54,627 nucleotides of DNA from Oscillospiraceae bacterium (GCA_018380115.1 JAGZUF010000018.1:1-54627), one strand, 5' to 3'; positions 39,834 to 48,554 are shown, numbered from the stretch's first letter. Made by a program: numbers and translations. Notes: generated by a model from the sequence alone, not told the origin.

Positions 39834-41141
39834 ATGACATTGGATATTATCACGCTGGCGCTGAGCGGCGCTGCTGCGCTGCTGGCGCTGCTTTGCTTTC
39901 TGGCGCGGCAAAAGCAGGCTGCAACAGGGCAGGATATTGCCCGCCTGCGGGACGAAATAAGCGGCGAGCTGCGCGAGGTGCGCACTGAGCTTGTGGCGAA
40001 CGTGCACAGCGCCATCCAGACGACGGCCCAGCTTCAGGCCGAGGCGCAAAAACAGGCGTCGGACGCGCAGAACACACGCATCCGCGAGCTTACCGAGCAG
40101 CTTGCCCAGCGCCAGGCTGCCCTTCAAAAGACGGTGACAGACCAGCTTCAGCTTGTAGAGACGCGCATGAAAAACTCGGCCGTGGAAAGCGAGCAGAAGC
40201 TGGAAAACATCCGCACCACTATGGAGACGCGCATTTCCTCCATGCAGGCAGACAACGCAAAAAAACTGGACGAGATGCGCCGCACAGTGGACGAAAAACT
40301 GCAGAAAACGCTGGATGAGAAGCTGCGGCAGTCGTTCTCACGCGTGTCAGAACAGCTGGAAAGCGTGTATAAGGGCCTTGGCGAGATGCAGACGCTTGCC
40401 GCAGGTGTGGGCGATTTGAAAAAAGTGCTCAGCAACGTAAAGACGCGCGGTATTCTGGGCGAGATACAGCTTGGCGCTATTTTAGAGCAGATACTTTCGC
40501 CGGAACAGTATGCCGAGAATATCGCCACCGTGCGCGGCAGTGCCGAGCGCGTGGAATATGCCGTGCGCCTTCCGGGCGATGGGGACGAGCCCGTTTGGCT
40601 TCCCGTTGACGCAAAATTCCCGGCGGACGCTTACGGTGCGCTGCTGGAGGCATACGATACGGCGGACGCCGCCCAGGTGGAAACGGCTGCCAAGGTACTG
40701 GAGCAGCGGGTAAAAACCTTTGCCAAAGATATTCACACCAAATATGTGCATGTGCCCGAGACCACCGAGTTCGGGGTGATGTTCGTGCCGGTGGAAGGGC
40801 TTTATGCAGAGCTTGTACGCCGCGGCATGGTGGAAAGCCTGCAAACGCAGTATAAGGTAGTGCTGGCCGGGCCAACCACCATGGCGGCGCTGCTGAATAG
40901 CCTGCAGATGGGCTTCCGCACGCTGGCCATACAAAAGCGCTCCAGTGAGGTGTGGCAGGTGCTGGGGGCTGTGAAAAGCGAGTTTGAAACCTTTGGCGAG
41001 GCGCTGGCGCAGGCGCAGAAGCGCATCGAGCTGGCCGGGGCGGACCTGGAAAAGCTGGTGGGCGTGCGCACAAGGCAGATACAGCGTAAGCTGCGCACCG
41101 TCACAGCCCTGCCCCAGGGCGGCGAGACAGAGGACGCCTGA
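39834..41141 (+). CDS. rmuC: DNA recombination protein RmuC
   Basis: 435 residues from ATG 39834 (AAGGGGAAAC). N-terminal membrane anchor 'IITLALSGAAALLALLCFLA' (about 5-24), a long coiled coil (about 30-195), then the conserved nuclease-like RmuC core 'TRGILGEIQLGAILEQILSP', 'VEYAVRLPG', 'WLPVDAKFPADAYGALLEAY', 'VPVEGLYAELVRRGMVE' and 'VVLAGPTTMAALLNSLQMGF'. RmuC restrains DNA inversions; biochemical role is unsettled. Normal length. Confidence 0.95.
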   Translation: MTLDIITLALSGAAALLALLCFLARQKQAATGQDIARLRDEISGELREVRTELVANVHSAIQTTAQLQAEAQKQASDAQNTRIRELTEQLAQRQAALQKTVTDQLQLVETRMKNSAVESEQKLENIRTTMETRISSMQADNAKKLDEMRRTVDEKLQKTLDEKLRQSFSRVSEQLESVYKGLGEMQTLAAGVGDLKKVLSNVKTRGILGEIQLGAILEQILSPEQYAENIATVRGSAERVEYAVRLPGDGDEPVWLPVDAKFPADAYGALLEAYDTADAAQVETAAKVLEQRVKTFAKDIHTKYVHVPETTEFGVMFVPVEGLYAELVRRGMVESLQTQYKVVLAGPTTMAALLNSLQMGFRTLAIQKRSSEVWQVLGAVKSEFETFGEALAQAQKRIELAGADLEKLVGVRTRQIQRKLRTVTALPQGGETEDA

Positions 41142-41247
41142 GGGTGCATGCTGCGGCGCATTTTGCCGGGCGGGGCCGTGTCCCCTGCCCGGCAGGGGGG
41201 CGCGCGGGGATATGTGCATATTTTTTGCCTTGCACAGCAATTTTTTC

Positions 41248-41276
41248 TTGACTTTTGCGCCCCGCTATTGTAAGAT
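41248..41276 (+). promoter_or_regulatory. Promoter of the tRNA-Arg/His/Gln cluster
   Basis: TTGACT (41248-41253), 17-bp spacer, TAAGAT (41271-41276), about 30 bases before tRNA-Arg. Confidence 0.75.
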
Positions 41277-41306
41277 GGATAGGCGGAACTTTGGAGACTC
41301 AGATAC

Positions 41307-41383
<77 letters not shown>

Positions 41384-41388
41384 AATAT

Positions 41389-41466
41389 GGTGGGTGTAGT
41401 TCAGTTGGTTAGAGCACCAGATTGTGGATCTGGGTGTCGTGGGTTCGAGTCCCATTACCCACCCCA
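41389..41466 (+). tRNA. tRNA-His(GUG)
   Basis: Acceptor GTGGGTG/TACCCAC with an extra G at 41389 (G-1) opposite discriminator C41463, the mark of tRNA-His; anticodon loop TTGTGGA (GTG near 41424); CCA encoded (41464-41466). Starts six bases after tRNA-Arg. Confidence 0.97.
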
Positions 41467-41512
41467 TTTACAGGAACGGCGAATCCGCTAGGGTTGGCCG
41501 TTCTTGTCTTAC

Positions 41513-41588
41513 TGGGCCATCGCCAAGCGGTAAGGCAACGGACTTTGACTCCGTCATTGCGCTGGTTCGAATCCAGCTGGCCCAACCA
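41513..41588 (+). tRNA. tRNA-Gln(UUG)
   Basis: 76 nt: acceptor TGGGCCA/TGGCCCA with the U1-A72 pair typical of bacterial tRNA-Gln; anticodon loop CTTTGAC (TTG at 41545-41547); T loop TTCGAAT; CCA encoded. A small hairpin GAACGGC/GCCGTTC lies in the spacer behind tRNA-His. Confidence 0.96.
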
Positions 41589-41596
41589 TGGAGAAT

Positions 41597-41650
41597 CCAG
41601 GAAAATGACGGTGTGCCGTTGTTTTCCTGGTTTTTTCTTTTTGTACTTTT
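41597..41650 (+). terminator. Terminator of the tRNA cluster
   Basis: CCAGGAAAA (41597-41605) pairs with TTTTCCTGG (41632-41640), with an inner ACGG/CCGT stem, and is followed by TTTTTTCTTTTT. Confidence 0.93.
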
Positions 41651-41886
41651 GCCTTATTGCCTACATACATATTTGTTTTCTGCCGCTCATTGCCTGCAAG
41701 ACGGCAAAATAGCGCCTGGATACGGAACAAAAATGCCGATAGAGGGCCAATAAAACAATTTTTAAATATATTTTCTGGGGTGGACGTTTTACAGCTGCAA
41801 AAGCATGCGGAAAAGCAAAGAGGGGATACAGCCTCTGCCGTACCGAAAGCAGCCTGAACGCGGCCTTTGGCATTTTGCGGAAGCTG

Positions 41887-41895
41887 TGGTATACT
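41887..41895 (+). promoter_or_regulatory. Extended -10 promoter before tetR
   Basis: TGG-TATACT at 41887-41895, 39 bases before the TetR start, with no clear -35. The gap 41651-41886 is AT-rich and holds no gene I can support. Confidence 0.5.
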
Positions 41896-41934
41896 TTTTA
41901 TATGCCAAATTGTGGGAAATGAAGGTGCAGGCCT

Positions 41935-42573
41935 ATGACACAACAGGAGCGCAAACAGCGCAGCAAGGAAAAAATATTGGCGGCCGCCATGGCGGAGTTC
42001 GGCACAAAAGATTTTGATGCCGTCACTATGGACGGCATCTGCTTTGCCCACGGAATTTCCAAGGGCATGATGTACCATTATGTTTCCGGAAAAGACGAGT
42101 TGTTCCTACAATGTGTGGAACATACATTCTGCAGGTTGGCGCAGCATGTAGCGCGCGAAGCGCAGGCACTGGCTGGAAAAAGCGATTTTGAGGCTGTGCG
42201 GCAGTATTTTATGGGGCGCGAGCGTTTTTTTCAGCTTCACGCGCAGGAGAAAAACGTGTTTGAGAACGCCCTGCTGCGCCCGCCAAAGCATTTGAAAGAG
42301 CAGATAGCGCGGCTGCACCAGCCGCTGAGCGAGCTGAACCGCCGCTTTTTGAAGCAGGCCGTGGCACATATGCCTCTACGCCCCGGCATGGATGCGGAGC
42401 GCGCCATGTGCTACCTGGAAGGTGTGTCGGACGTGCTGGCGCCTCTGCTGATGCGCTGCCGCACGGGAGAAGACGCCCTGCCGGATGTGCACGCCATGCT
42501 GGCGGCCACGGAAGAGCTTCTTGAAATGGTTTTGTACGGCGTGGTGCGGCAGGAGGGCGGCCATGAGACATAG
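41935..42573 (+). CDS. TetR/AcrR-family regulator
   Basis: 212 residues from ATG 41935. N-terminal TetR HTH (about 8-55): 'SKEKILAAAMAEFGTKDFD' then 'VTMDGICFAHGISKGMMYHYVSGKDELF'. The C-terminal ligand part is divergent, as usual. It overlaps the GH3 gene by 11 bases, so the regulator and the hexosaminidase are one operon; a role in controlling it (for instance by a wall fragment) is a guess. Confidence 0.92.
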   Translation: MTQQERKQRSKEKILAAAMAEFGTKDFDAVTMDGICFAHGISKGMMYHYVSGKDELFLQCVEHTFCRLAQHVAREAQALAGKSDFEAVRQYFMGRERFFQLHAQEKNVFENALLRPPKHLKEQIARLHQPLSELNRRFLKQAVAHMPLRPGMDAERAMCYLEGVSDVLAPLLMRCRTGEDALPDVHAMLAATEELLEMVLYGVVRQEGGHET

Positions 42574-43747
42574 GGGCTGTGCAACTGCGGCAATTCTGGC
42601 TGTGCTGGTTCTGTGCGGCGCCGCGGCATGGATGCTTTTTGCGCCGGTGCGGCAGGGCAAAGGCGCGCAAAGCGGGCCATTTACACAAAGCAGCAGCGCG
42701 TGGACAGAAACGGCTGCCCTGCCGCAGCCGGCACAAAGTACCGTGCAGGATGAAGCACAGCGGCTTCTAGCCGGCATGACGCTGGAGGAAAAGGTGGGCC
42801 AGATGTTTCTGGCGCGCTGCCCGGCCGGGGATGCGGCGCAAAAGGCTGCCGAATACCATTTGGGCGGCTATATCCTGTTTTCAGAGGATTTTGAGGGCCG
42901 GACGCCGCAGCAGGCCGCAGAAAGGATACAAAGCCTTCAGGCGGCGGCCACAGTGCCGCTGTTTATCGCGGTGGATGAAGAGGGCGGCACGGTCAACCGC
43001 ATCAGCCGCTACCCGGCCTTCCGCTCTGCGCCGTTCCCGTCTCCCCAGCAGTTATTCCAGACGGGCGGGCTGCCTGCCGTGCGGGCCGACACGCTGGACA
43101 AGTGCGCTTTTCTGCAGGATTTGGGCATCAATATGAACTTTGCACCTGTGTGCGATGTGAGCACAAATGAAAAAGATTTTATTTACCCACGTGCCTTCGG
43201 CCAGGGGGCGCAGCAGACAGCAGAATATGTAAGGGAGGTAGTGCAGGCCATGGACGGGCAGGGAGTGGCCAGCGTGCTGAAACATTTCCCCGGCTATGGA
43301 GGTAATGCCGACACGCACACAGGCATTGCGCGCGATACACGCAGCTATGAAACATTTGAGCAGGCGGACCTTGTGCCTTTCCGTGCCGGCATTGAGGCCG
43401 GGGCGGACGCGGTGCTGGTGTCGCACAATATTGTGGAGTGCATGGACGCCTCGCTGCCGGCCTCGCTTTCGCCGCATGTGCATGCGCTGCTGCGCGAAGA
43501 AATGGGCTTTGACGGCGTGGTGGTGACGGACGATTTATATATGCGGGGCATCCGGGACTTTATGGGCGCGGAAGAGGCCGCCGTGCAGGCGGTAAAGGCG
43601 GGCAACGACCTTTTGTGCTGCACGGAATTTGAAGTGCAGGTGCCGGCTGTGGTGCAGGCCGTACAGCGCGGCGAGATACCGCTGGAGCAGGTGGAGGCCT
43701 CGGTGCTGCGCATCCTGCATCTGAAGCAGGCCCTGGGGCTCCTGTAA
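42563..43747 (+). CDS. Glycoside hydrolase family 3, beta-N-acetylhexosaminidase (NagZ-like)
   Basis: 394 residues from ATG 42563 (AGGAGGG upstream). Signal anchor 'AAILAVLVLCGAAAWMLFA' (about 9-27), a Ser/Ala/Gln-rich linker, then a GH3 barrel: 'EKVGQMFLARCP', 'LFIAVDEEGGTVNRI' (substrate pocket), 'LKHFPGYGGNADTHTGIA' with the NagZ His loop, and nucleophile Asp in 'GVVVTDDLYMRGI'. Single-domain, exported, so it probably trims GlcNAc from wall material outside the cell. Confidence 0.92.
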   Translation: MRHRGCATAAILAVLVLCGAAAWMLFAPVRQGKGAQSGPFTQSSSAWTETAALPQPAQSTVQDEAQRLLAGMTLEEKVGQMFLARCPAGDAAQKAAEYHLGGYILFSEDFEGRTPQQAAERIQSLQAAATVPLFIAVDEEGGTVNRISRYPAFRSAPFPSPQQLFQTGGLPAVRADTLDKCAFLQDLGINMNFAPVCDVSTNEKDFIYPRAFGQGAQQTAEYVREVVQAMDGQGVASVLKHFPGYGGNADTHTGIARDTRSYETFEQADLVPFRAGIEAGADAVLVSHNIVECMDASLPASLSPHVHALLREEMGFDGVVVTDDLYMRGIRDFMGAEEAAVQAVKAGNDLLCCTEFEVQVPAVVQAVQRGEIPLEQVEASVLRILHLKQALGLL

Positions 43748-43792
43748 ATGGGGCAGCCGGGCAGGAAGGGGCTTCCATTCCGGTGAGAAACA

Positions 43793-43801
43793 TGGTATAC
43801 T
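43793..43801 (+). promoter_or_regulatory. Extended -10 promoter before the DUF4358 lipoprotein gene
   Basis: TGG-TATACT (43793-43801) in the 154-base gap after the GH3 gene, with no good -35. Confidence 0.5.
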
Positions 43802-43901
43802 TTCCCTTGCGCGTGTATGGGCAGGCCGCTGGGCAGCCATACTATGGCCAGGGCGGCACGGCATGCCGCGCAGAAAACCGCAGAAGAAACGGAGAACGAA
43901 T

Positions 43902-44450
43902 ATGAAAAAGCAACTGATCAGCGTTGTTTGCGTGCTGCTTGCCGTGTGCATGTTTGCCGCCTGCAGCGCGGGCCCTAGCAGCACAGCGCAGCCGAAGGAT
44001 TATGTGCAGGCCATTGTGGACGCGCGCAGCAGCGAAGAAAATGAGAACGACGCCATTTATACATGGAAAACGGGCGGCGCAGTGAGCCTTGGCCTGAACC
44101 CGTATGATGTCTCGGAGGAGGACGCCGCCTCCATGGCGCCCATGATGCTCAGCACACTGGGGCTGGAGGAGGACATGCTTTCGGAATATGCTTTAAGCAT
44201 GTCTCTGATGAACGTGCGCGCCTATGCAGTGGGCATTTTTGTGCCTGCCGAAGGCAAAACGGAAGATGTGCAGGCCGCGGTGGAAAGCTATGTGGCAGCG
44301 CAGCGCAGGGCGTTTGAGCAGTATTTGCAGGACCAGTATGAGATAGCCCAGAACGCCATTGTGGAAACGCTGCCCGGCGGCGAGGTGATGCTGGTGATGA
44401 GCGAAGACGCAGCCCAGACGGCGCAGGCGCTGCGCGACGCGCTGAAATAA
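43902..44450 (+). CDS. DUF4358 lipoprotein
   Basis: 182 residues from ATG 43902 (GGAGA upstream). Signal 'MKKQLISVVCVLLAVCMFAAC' with lipidated Cys at 21. The rest follows the DUF4358 pattern ('DYVQAIVDARSSEENENDA', 'LSEYALSMSLMNVRAYAVGI', 'VESYVAAQRRAFEQYL', 'ETLPGGEVMLVMSED'), a Firmicutes lipoprotein family of unknown role. Own promoter and terminator. Confidence 0.85.
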   Translation: MKKQLISVVCVLLAVCMFAACSAGPSSTAQPKDYVQAIVDARSSEENENDAIYTWKTGGAVSLGLNPYDVSEEDAASMAPMMLSTLGLEEDMLSEYALSMSLMNVRAYAVGIFVPAEGKTEDVQAAVESYVAAQRRAFEQYLQDQYEIAQNAIVETLPGGEVMLVMSEDAAQTAQALRDALK

Positions 44451-44473
44451 CGCAAAAAAGCAAAAAGAAAAGC

Positions 44474-44506
44474 AAAAGGGCAGGTGCATGGCACCCGCCC
44501 TTTTTT
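44474..44506 (+). terminator. Terminator of the DUF4358 gene
   Basis: GGGC-A-GGTGC (44478-44487) pairs with GCACC-C-GCCC (44491-44500) and is followed by TTTTTT, with AAAA before the stem. Confidence 0.92.
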
Positions 44507-44798
44507 AGTTTCATATAAACAACCGGCAGAGCCATAGAAGATGCCTTGTAAAAGGCTTTCGCCTCCGGCAGCGGACGGGACAAGCTGCGAGCAGCAGCCT
44601 TTTGAAAACGAAATGGCTTTCATCCGGGCAGAAAACCGCCTCTTTCTGGGCTGCGCGGCAAGGGATGCAGGCGGAATCAGTTTCGCGCCCTCTCTTAAAG
44701 CTGCGTGCCCGCAATATGCTTCTTCAGCCCTTGTGCGGCCCGCGCATTTTACGCGCGGGTTTGATTTCTGCACAAAGCCGCTGCTGCCTGCGCCGGTG
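44507..44798. other. Intergenic region between convergent genes
   Basis: No credible gene. A CCCGCGC-N7-GCGCGGG hairpin followed by TTTGATTT sits near 44739-44766, orientated for the plus strand. An AAAAGGCTTTCGCC stretch near 44549 faintly recalls the dispersed repeat, but no more of it aligns. Confidence 0.4.
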
Positions 44799-45437
44799 TT
44801 ACAGCTTGGAATAGCCGAAGCTGTTCACCAGCGCCTCAATGGGCATGCCCGCCTTGCAAAGCGGGCAATCGTGCGGGGCAAAGCTTTGGTATTCCGGCAC
44901 ATCCTCCAAGTGAAACACCGCATGCACCTCGTGCCCCTCGGCCTGCTTTACCGCTGAAAAAATGGCGCACATGCCCGCAACCTCGCCGCCGTAATACTGC
45001 ACGCACTCGGCGCTTTTGCGGATGGTAATGCCGGTGGTGGCACTGGCCATCAGAATAAGCACATGCTTGCCGCGCACCATGGGTTGCAAATTATCGCGGA
45101 ACAAAAGCTGGCCGTTGGCGTCCAGCTCAGGCGTTACTACATAGATGGTGTTGTGGGCATTCATGGAAGCAAGGCCGTTGCGCGTCAGCTCCTGCGCCAA
45201 CAGGGCGCCTATCACCTGCGTGCCATCCAGGCAGACGATGGTGTCCACCACGGTGTTCATCATGTATTTGCCCGCCAGCGTGCGCGCCACTTCCTCTGCC
45301 TCGGATACGCGCGTCTTCAGCGTGGTAATGTCGATATAAAAATTCACGTGCGAGTGGTTGGTGGCAAAGTGCCCGGGTAATACCTTCAAAGGTACGGTGT
45401 GGCTTTTGGAATACAGCTTGATAAGGCGGTGCTCCAT
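44799..45437 (-). CDS. Orotate-type phosphoribosyltransferase with C-terminal CPLC motif
   Basis: 212 residues from ATG 45437 (AGGAGGG upstream). Type I PRTase fold: 'TIVCLDGTQVIGALLAQEL', 'TIYVVTPELDANGQLLF' and a PRPP loop 'HVLILMASATTGITIRKSAE' (about 124-143) in which the two acidic residues normally seen are replaced by Met-Ala. The tail 'HDCPLCKAGMPIEALVNSFG' is characteristic of a Clostridia PyrE-like group. The altered loop argues against ordinary orotate activity; a regulatory or salvage role is possible. Own promoter. Confidence 0.78.
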   Translation of the reverse strand: MEHRLIKLYSKSHTVPLKVLPGHFATNHSHVNFYIDITTLKTRVSEAEEVARTLAGKYMMNTVVDTIVCLDGTQVIGALLAQELTRNGLASMNAHNTIYVVTPELDANGQLLFRDNLQPMVRGKHVLILMASATTGITIRKSAECVQYYGGEVAGMCAIFSAVKQAEGHEVHAVFHLEDVPEYQSFAPHDCPLCKAGMPIEALVNSFGYSKL

Positions 45438-45490
45438 ACATGTCCCTCCTGCAAACAAAGCGCTCTGCTTACAACAGAACGCTTTTTTTC

Positions 45491-45519
45491 ATCATACCAC
45501 ACTTTTGGGGCATGTTCAA
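45491..45519 (-). promoter_or_regulatory. Promoter of the PyrE-like gene
   Basis: Minus strand TTGAAC (plus 45514-45519), 17-bp spacer ending in TGG, TATGAT (plus 45491-45496). A GCGTTCTG/CAGAGCGC hairpin lies in the leader. Confidence 0.7.
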
Positions 45520-45546
45520 TAAAACTTTTTTCAAAAAACAGATGGA

Positions 45547-47109
45547 TCATGTGCGTTCTGCGCTGCGGCCGGCCGAGGCTTTGCGCCTTGCCCAACGCAG
45601 GCGGAGTGCGGAATATGCGGCGGGAAGGCCTGACGCCGCATAGGGGATCATCATAATGGCATAGCTCCAGATATACAGGCTTTTTGCCTCCCAGAAGGTG
45701 TGGAACACAAGCCCTCCGAACACGATGACGGCGGGGACGAGCGCCTCGGCGCTCAGGCTGCGGCGGCGCAGCCAAAGCGCAAGGGCGGCGCCCGCATAGG
45801 TAAGGGCCTGCACCACGTCGGCGGCGAACACCGCCGCATGATGCACGGGCCCCGCGTAAAAGGCGCGCACAGCGGCGGGGGCAAGGCTTTCCAGCAGGGC
45901 GCTGCGGCTTGTCCAGAATACGGCATAGGTGGGCTCGCACCACTGCGTCAGCGTCTTCAGCCCAAAGAAGTGTGCGGCATAGCCGGGCTGGCGCAGGAAT
46001 ACAAGGCAGCGGGCCTTTATCATTTCCACGGCTTCGGCGGTAATGGCTGCGCCGTTGCCCTGGTGCAGCACATAGAGAATATCGTTGTATTGGTTGAACC
46101 ACCCCGGCCCCAGCGGGCCCTCCTGAAGGCCCATGGCCACCCAGGCGGCAAAGGGCTCGCCGCTGTGCAGGTCATAACCGCTCACTGCCTCCATGCACAG
46201 CAGCATGGCCTCACTGGCCGCCAGGCACAGCGCCACAGCCAGCGCCAGCCCGGCCAAAGGGCGCAGCTTCTTTTGGCGCAGCGCGGCCAGCATATACAAA
46301 AGCCCCAGCCCAACCAGAAACACTGCACTGTTGGGCTTTGCCAGCATGGCAAGCGCCATCAGGCCGCCCGCCGCAAAATAACAGCGCCAGCGCCCGCTGC
46401 GCACAGCCTGCATGGCATAGTAAACGGCCCCCGCACAGCAGGCGGCAGAGGCCAGCGTGCCGTAAATAAATGTGCTCAGCAATGCGGTGGGAAACGTGGC
46501 GATGCACAGCGCCGCGCCTGCGATAAGGGCCGCGCGGCTCTCCGTCAGAAGCTGAGTGATGCCCAGCAGAAACCAGGTGAGCACGGCGGCGAACAGCGCA
46601 TTGCATACTTCAAAGGCAAAAAAATGGTGCCCCGTGCCGAACAGCCGCGCCAGCAGGGCGGCCCAAAGCGTGGTGCCAAGCTGGTAAGGGAACTGAGAAT
46701 AATAGGCCAGCGGGCGCAGCAGGCCGTAATCGCCCGCCAAAAGGCCACTGGCCCCGGCGCACACCATGGCGCGGTCTGCCTCAGGGGCGGCGCCGTTGAA
46801 CCATGCCCACACTGCGCTTATGAAAAATACGCACAGGCAGGCCGCCAGCTTCAGGGCGCGCGGCGGCACACAGCGCAGCCGCCGCACCAGCCAAACGCCC
46901 ACGGCGCAGGCGGCGCCGCACCCCAGCGCCACCCAGGGCAGGGCGGAAACAGAAAGAAACGGTATCTCGGTATAATCGGCGGGGAAATAGGCCGTCACCA
47001 CCGCGCTGCACACGGCCAGCAGCGAAAAGCTGAGCGCCGTGCACCAGAAAAATACACAGCGGCACAGCCTGTAAAACCGGTTTTTGCAAAACGGAAAATG
47101 TTCAGGCAA
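45547..47109 (-). CDS. GT-C-type membrane glycosyltransferase-like protein
   Basis: 520 residues from TTG 47109; AAAGGTG lies eight bases upstream and there is no other early start. About eleven hydrophobic segments. After the second span an acidic loop 'WFNGAAPEADRAMVCAGASG' stands where GT-C enzymes (PMT/ArnT-like) place the catalytic Asp, and 'YYSQFPYQLGTTLW' matches the following loop. These transfer sugars from a polyprenyl carrier at the outer face. Donor and acceptor unknown; no other wall-sugar genes are near. Confidence 0.75.
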   Translation of the reverse strand: MPEHFPFCKNRFYRLCRCVFFWCTALSFSLLAVCSAVVTAYFPADYTEIPFLSVSALPWVALGCGAACAVGVWLVRRLRCVPPRALKLAACLCVFFISAVWAWFNGAAPEADRAMVCAGASGLLAGDYGLLRPLAYYSQFPYQLGTTLWAALLARLFGTGHHFFAFEVCNALFAAVLTWFLLGITQLLTESRAALIAGAALCIATFPTALLSTFIYGTLASAACCAGAVYYAMQAVRSGRWRCYFAAGGLMALAMLAKPNSAVFLVGLGLLYMLAALRQKKLRPLAGLALAVALCLAASEAMLLCMEAVSGYDLHSGEPFAAWVAMGLQEGPLGPGWFNQYNDILYVLHQGNGAAITAEAVEMIKARCLVFLRQPGYAAHFFGLKTLTQWCEPTYAVFWTSRSALLESLAPAAVRAFYAGPVHHAAVFAADVVQALTYAGAALALWLRRRSLSAEALVPAVIVFGGLVFHTFWEAKSLYIWSYAIMMIPYAASGLPAAYSALRLRWARRKASAGRSAERT

Positions 47110-47148
47110 AAGAAGGACACCTTTCTGCAGGTATTTGGCATTTTCATT

Positions 47149-47178
47149 ATCATATCAAATCACAGGGGTATTTTACAA
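47149..47178 (-). promoter_or_regulatory. Promoter of the GT-C gene
   Basis: Minus strand TTGTAA (plus 47173-47178), 18-bp spacer, TATGAT (plus 47149-47154), about 40 bases before the TTG start. Confidence 0.6.
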
Positions 47179-47208
47179 TTCATTCATGGAAAAAAACACA
47201 GGCTGTGT

Positions 47209-47214
47209 TATAAT
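47209..47214 (+). promoter_or_regulatory. -10 box of the CBS protein gene
   Basis: TATAAT at 47209-47214 with no convincing -35; 83 bases before the start. Confidence 0.45.
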
Positions 47215-47296
47215 GTTACTGGGTTCCAAAAGCGATGTCCCCGCTGTGCCGGCCCGGTGCGGCGAAAAAATTGATAAAGGGGTTATATAAAACATC

Positions 47297-47770
47297 ATGA
47301 ACCTGTTCTATTTCCTTACGCCAAAAGCTGAGGTGGCTTACTTATACGATGACTTCACCCTGCGGCAGGCCCTTGAAAAGATGGAATATCACCGCTACTC
47401 GTCCATCCCTATTTTGAACCGCGCGGGCGAATATGTGGGCTCGGTGACGGAAGGGGACCTTTTGTGGTTCATCAAAAACAACGCCGGGCTGGACCTTTCC
47501 TCTGCGGAGGATACGCCGCTGATGTCCATTCCCCGCAAGCACGATTATGCGTGCGTGTCCATCGATACAGACATCGACCATCTTATCCATGCGGCCATGC
47601 GCCAGAATTTTGTGCCTGTGATAGACGGCAAAAACAGCTTTATCGGCATTGTAAAGCGCAACGCGCTGATACAATACTGCTACGAGAGGTACCGCCAGGC
47701 GCCGCCGCACAAGGCCGGGCAGAACTTCTCGGGCTATCAGGAGAAAAACCGCTTGACAAATGCACGATAG
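47297..47770 (+). CDS. CBS-pair protein
   Basis: 157 residues from ATG 47297. Two CBS motifs: 'DDFTLRQALEKMEYHRYSSIPILNRAGEYVGSVTEGDLLWFI' in parts (about 18-59) and 'SIDTDIDHLIHAAMRQNFVPVIDGKNSFIGIVKRNALI' in parts (about 88-126). A free-standing CBS pair usually binds adenine nucleotides and controls a partner. Partner unknown. Its last 18 codons contain the promoter -35 box of tRNA-Pro. Confidence 0.9.
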   Translation: MNLFYFLTPKAEVAYLYDDFTLRQALEKMEYHRYSSIPILNRAGEYVGSVTEGDLLWFIKNNAGLDLSSAEDTPLMSIPRKHDYACVSIDTDIDHLIHAAMRQNFVPVIDGKNSFIGIVKRNALIQYCYERYRQAPPHKAGQNFSGYQEKNRLTNAR

Positions 47771-47781
47771 CATCGTATAAT
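47753..47781 (+). promoter_or_regulatory. Promoter of tRNA-Pro
   Basis: TTGACA (47753-47758), 17-bp spacer, TATAAT (47776-47781). It starts inside the CBS-protein gene. A GCCGTT/AACGGC hairpin (47789-47803) lies before the tRNA. Confidence 0.92.
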
Positions 47782-47809
47782 ATCACTTGCCGTTAAAAAC
47801 GGCAAATGT

Positions 47810-47886
47810 CCGGGTGTAGCGCAGTTTGGTAGCGCGCTTGAATGGGGTTCAAGAGGCCGTGAGTTCGACTCTCGCCACTCGGACCA
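47810..47886 (+). tRNA. tRNA-Pro(GGG)
   Basis: 77 nt: acceptor CCGGGTG/CACTCGG, anticodon stem CTTGA/TCAAG with loop ATGGGGT (GGG at 47844-47846), T loop TTCGACT and encoded CCA. C1-G72 and A73 are typical of bacterial tRNA-Pro. Confidence 0.97.
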
Positions 47887-48005
47887 GACAATGATAGTCC
47901 GAACTGTATTATCGAAGGTGGGTAATGCAGTTCGGATTTATCATTTGCGTTGAAAACGCAATTTGACAGACAGGGGCGGGGAGAAATCTCCGCCCTTGTA
48001 TTTTT
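47887..48005 (+). terminator. Two hairpins after tRNA-Pro, the second a terminator
   Basis: First a TCCGAACTG/CAGTTCGGA stem (about 47899-47937) with ATGATA/TTATCAT outside it; then AGGGGCGGGGA..TCTCCGCCCTT (about 47974-47996) followed by TGTATTTTT. The tRNA transcript most likely ends at the second. Confidence 0.7.
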
Positions 48006-48091
48006 ATCTGCTAAATGCTGCAATCTGCCCAGAAATTTACTCGGTAAATTGGTATAGGATGTAATTTATGTATTATGTTAATTTGCATTGC

Positions 48092-48121
48092 TTGTGGCAA
48101 CTGGAAATCAACAGTTATAAT
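48092..48121 (+). promoter_or_regulatory. Promoter of the AT-rich XRE gene
   Basis: TTGTGG (48092-48097), 18-bp spacer and TATAAT (48116-48121), followed by GGAGGGG before the GTG start. Confidence 0.65.
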
Positions 48122-48155
48122 AAGAACTGTCTTAAGAACAGGAGGGGTGTTTGTT

Positions 48156-48554
48156 GTGTTTAGCGAAAACTTGAAAATGCTGCGCAGGCAAAAAGGAATA
48201 TCCCAAGAGGTGCTTGCACAGGAATTAAATGTAGTGCGCCAAACTGTTTCCAAATGGGAAAAGGGATTATCAGTTCCCGATGCCGAAATGCTTATATGTA
48301 TTGCAGATTTATTTGGTATCTCCGTGAGTGAATTACTGGGAAGCAAAATTGAACAAAAGGAGGACATAAACCAAGCTGCCGCGCAATTAGCACTGTTAAA
48401 TGAGCAACTGGCGAAAAGAGCTAAGGTGCACAGGCAAGTTATTGGGGTTGTCATTATAATTATCTGCCTGTGCGTAATTGCTGCCATATACCCTCGGTGG
48501 AATGAGATGTGGTACGATTTTGGGCATAATCTGTACAATTTATTCAATGAGTAG
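48156..48554 (+). CDS. XRE regulator with C-terminal membrane span
   Basis: 132 residues from GTG 48156 (AGGAGGGG eight bases upstream). HTH_3 domain about 5-60 ('LRRQKGISQEVLAQELNV', 'VRQTVSKWEKGLSVPDAEML', 'FGISVSELLG'), a short helix, and one membrane segment 'QVIGVVIIIICLCVIAAIY' (about 91-109) with a short outer end. Clearly lower GC than its neighbours, with AT-rich codons, so likely acquired. Membrane-bound Xre proteins of this shape are common in Lachnospiraceae and may sense envelope signals. Confidence 0.85.
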   Translation: MFSENLKMLRRQKGISQEVLAQELNVVRQTVSKWEKGLSVPDAEMLICIADLFGISVSELLGSKIEQKEDINQAAAQLALLNEQLAKRAKVHRQVIGVVIIIICLCVIAAIYPRWNEMWYDFGHNLYNLFNE

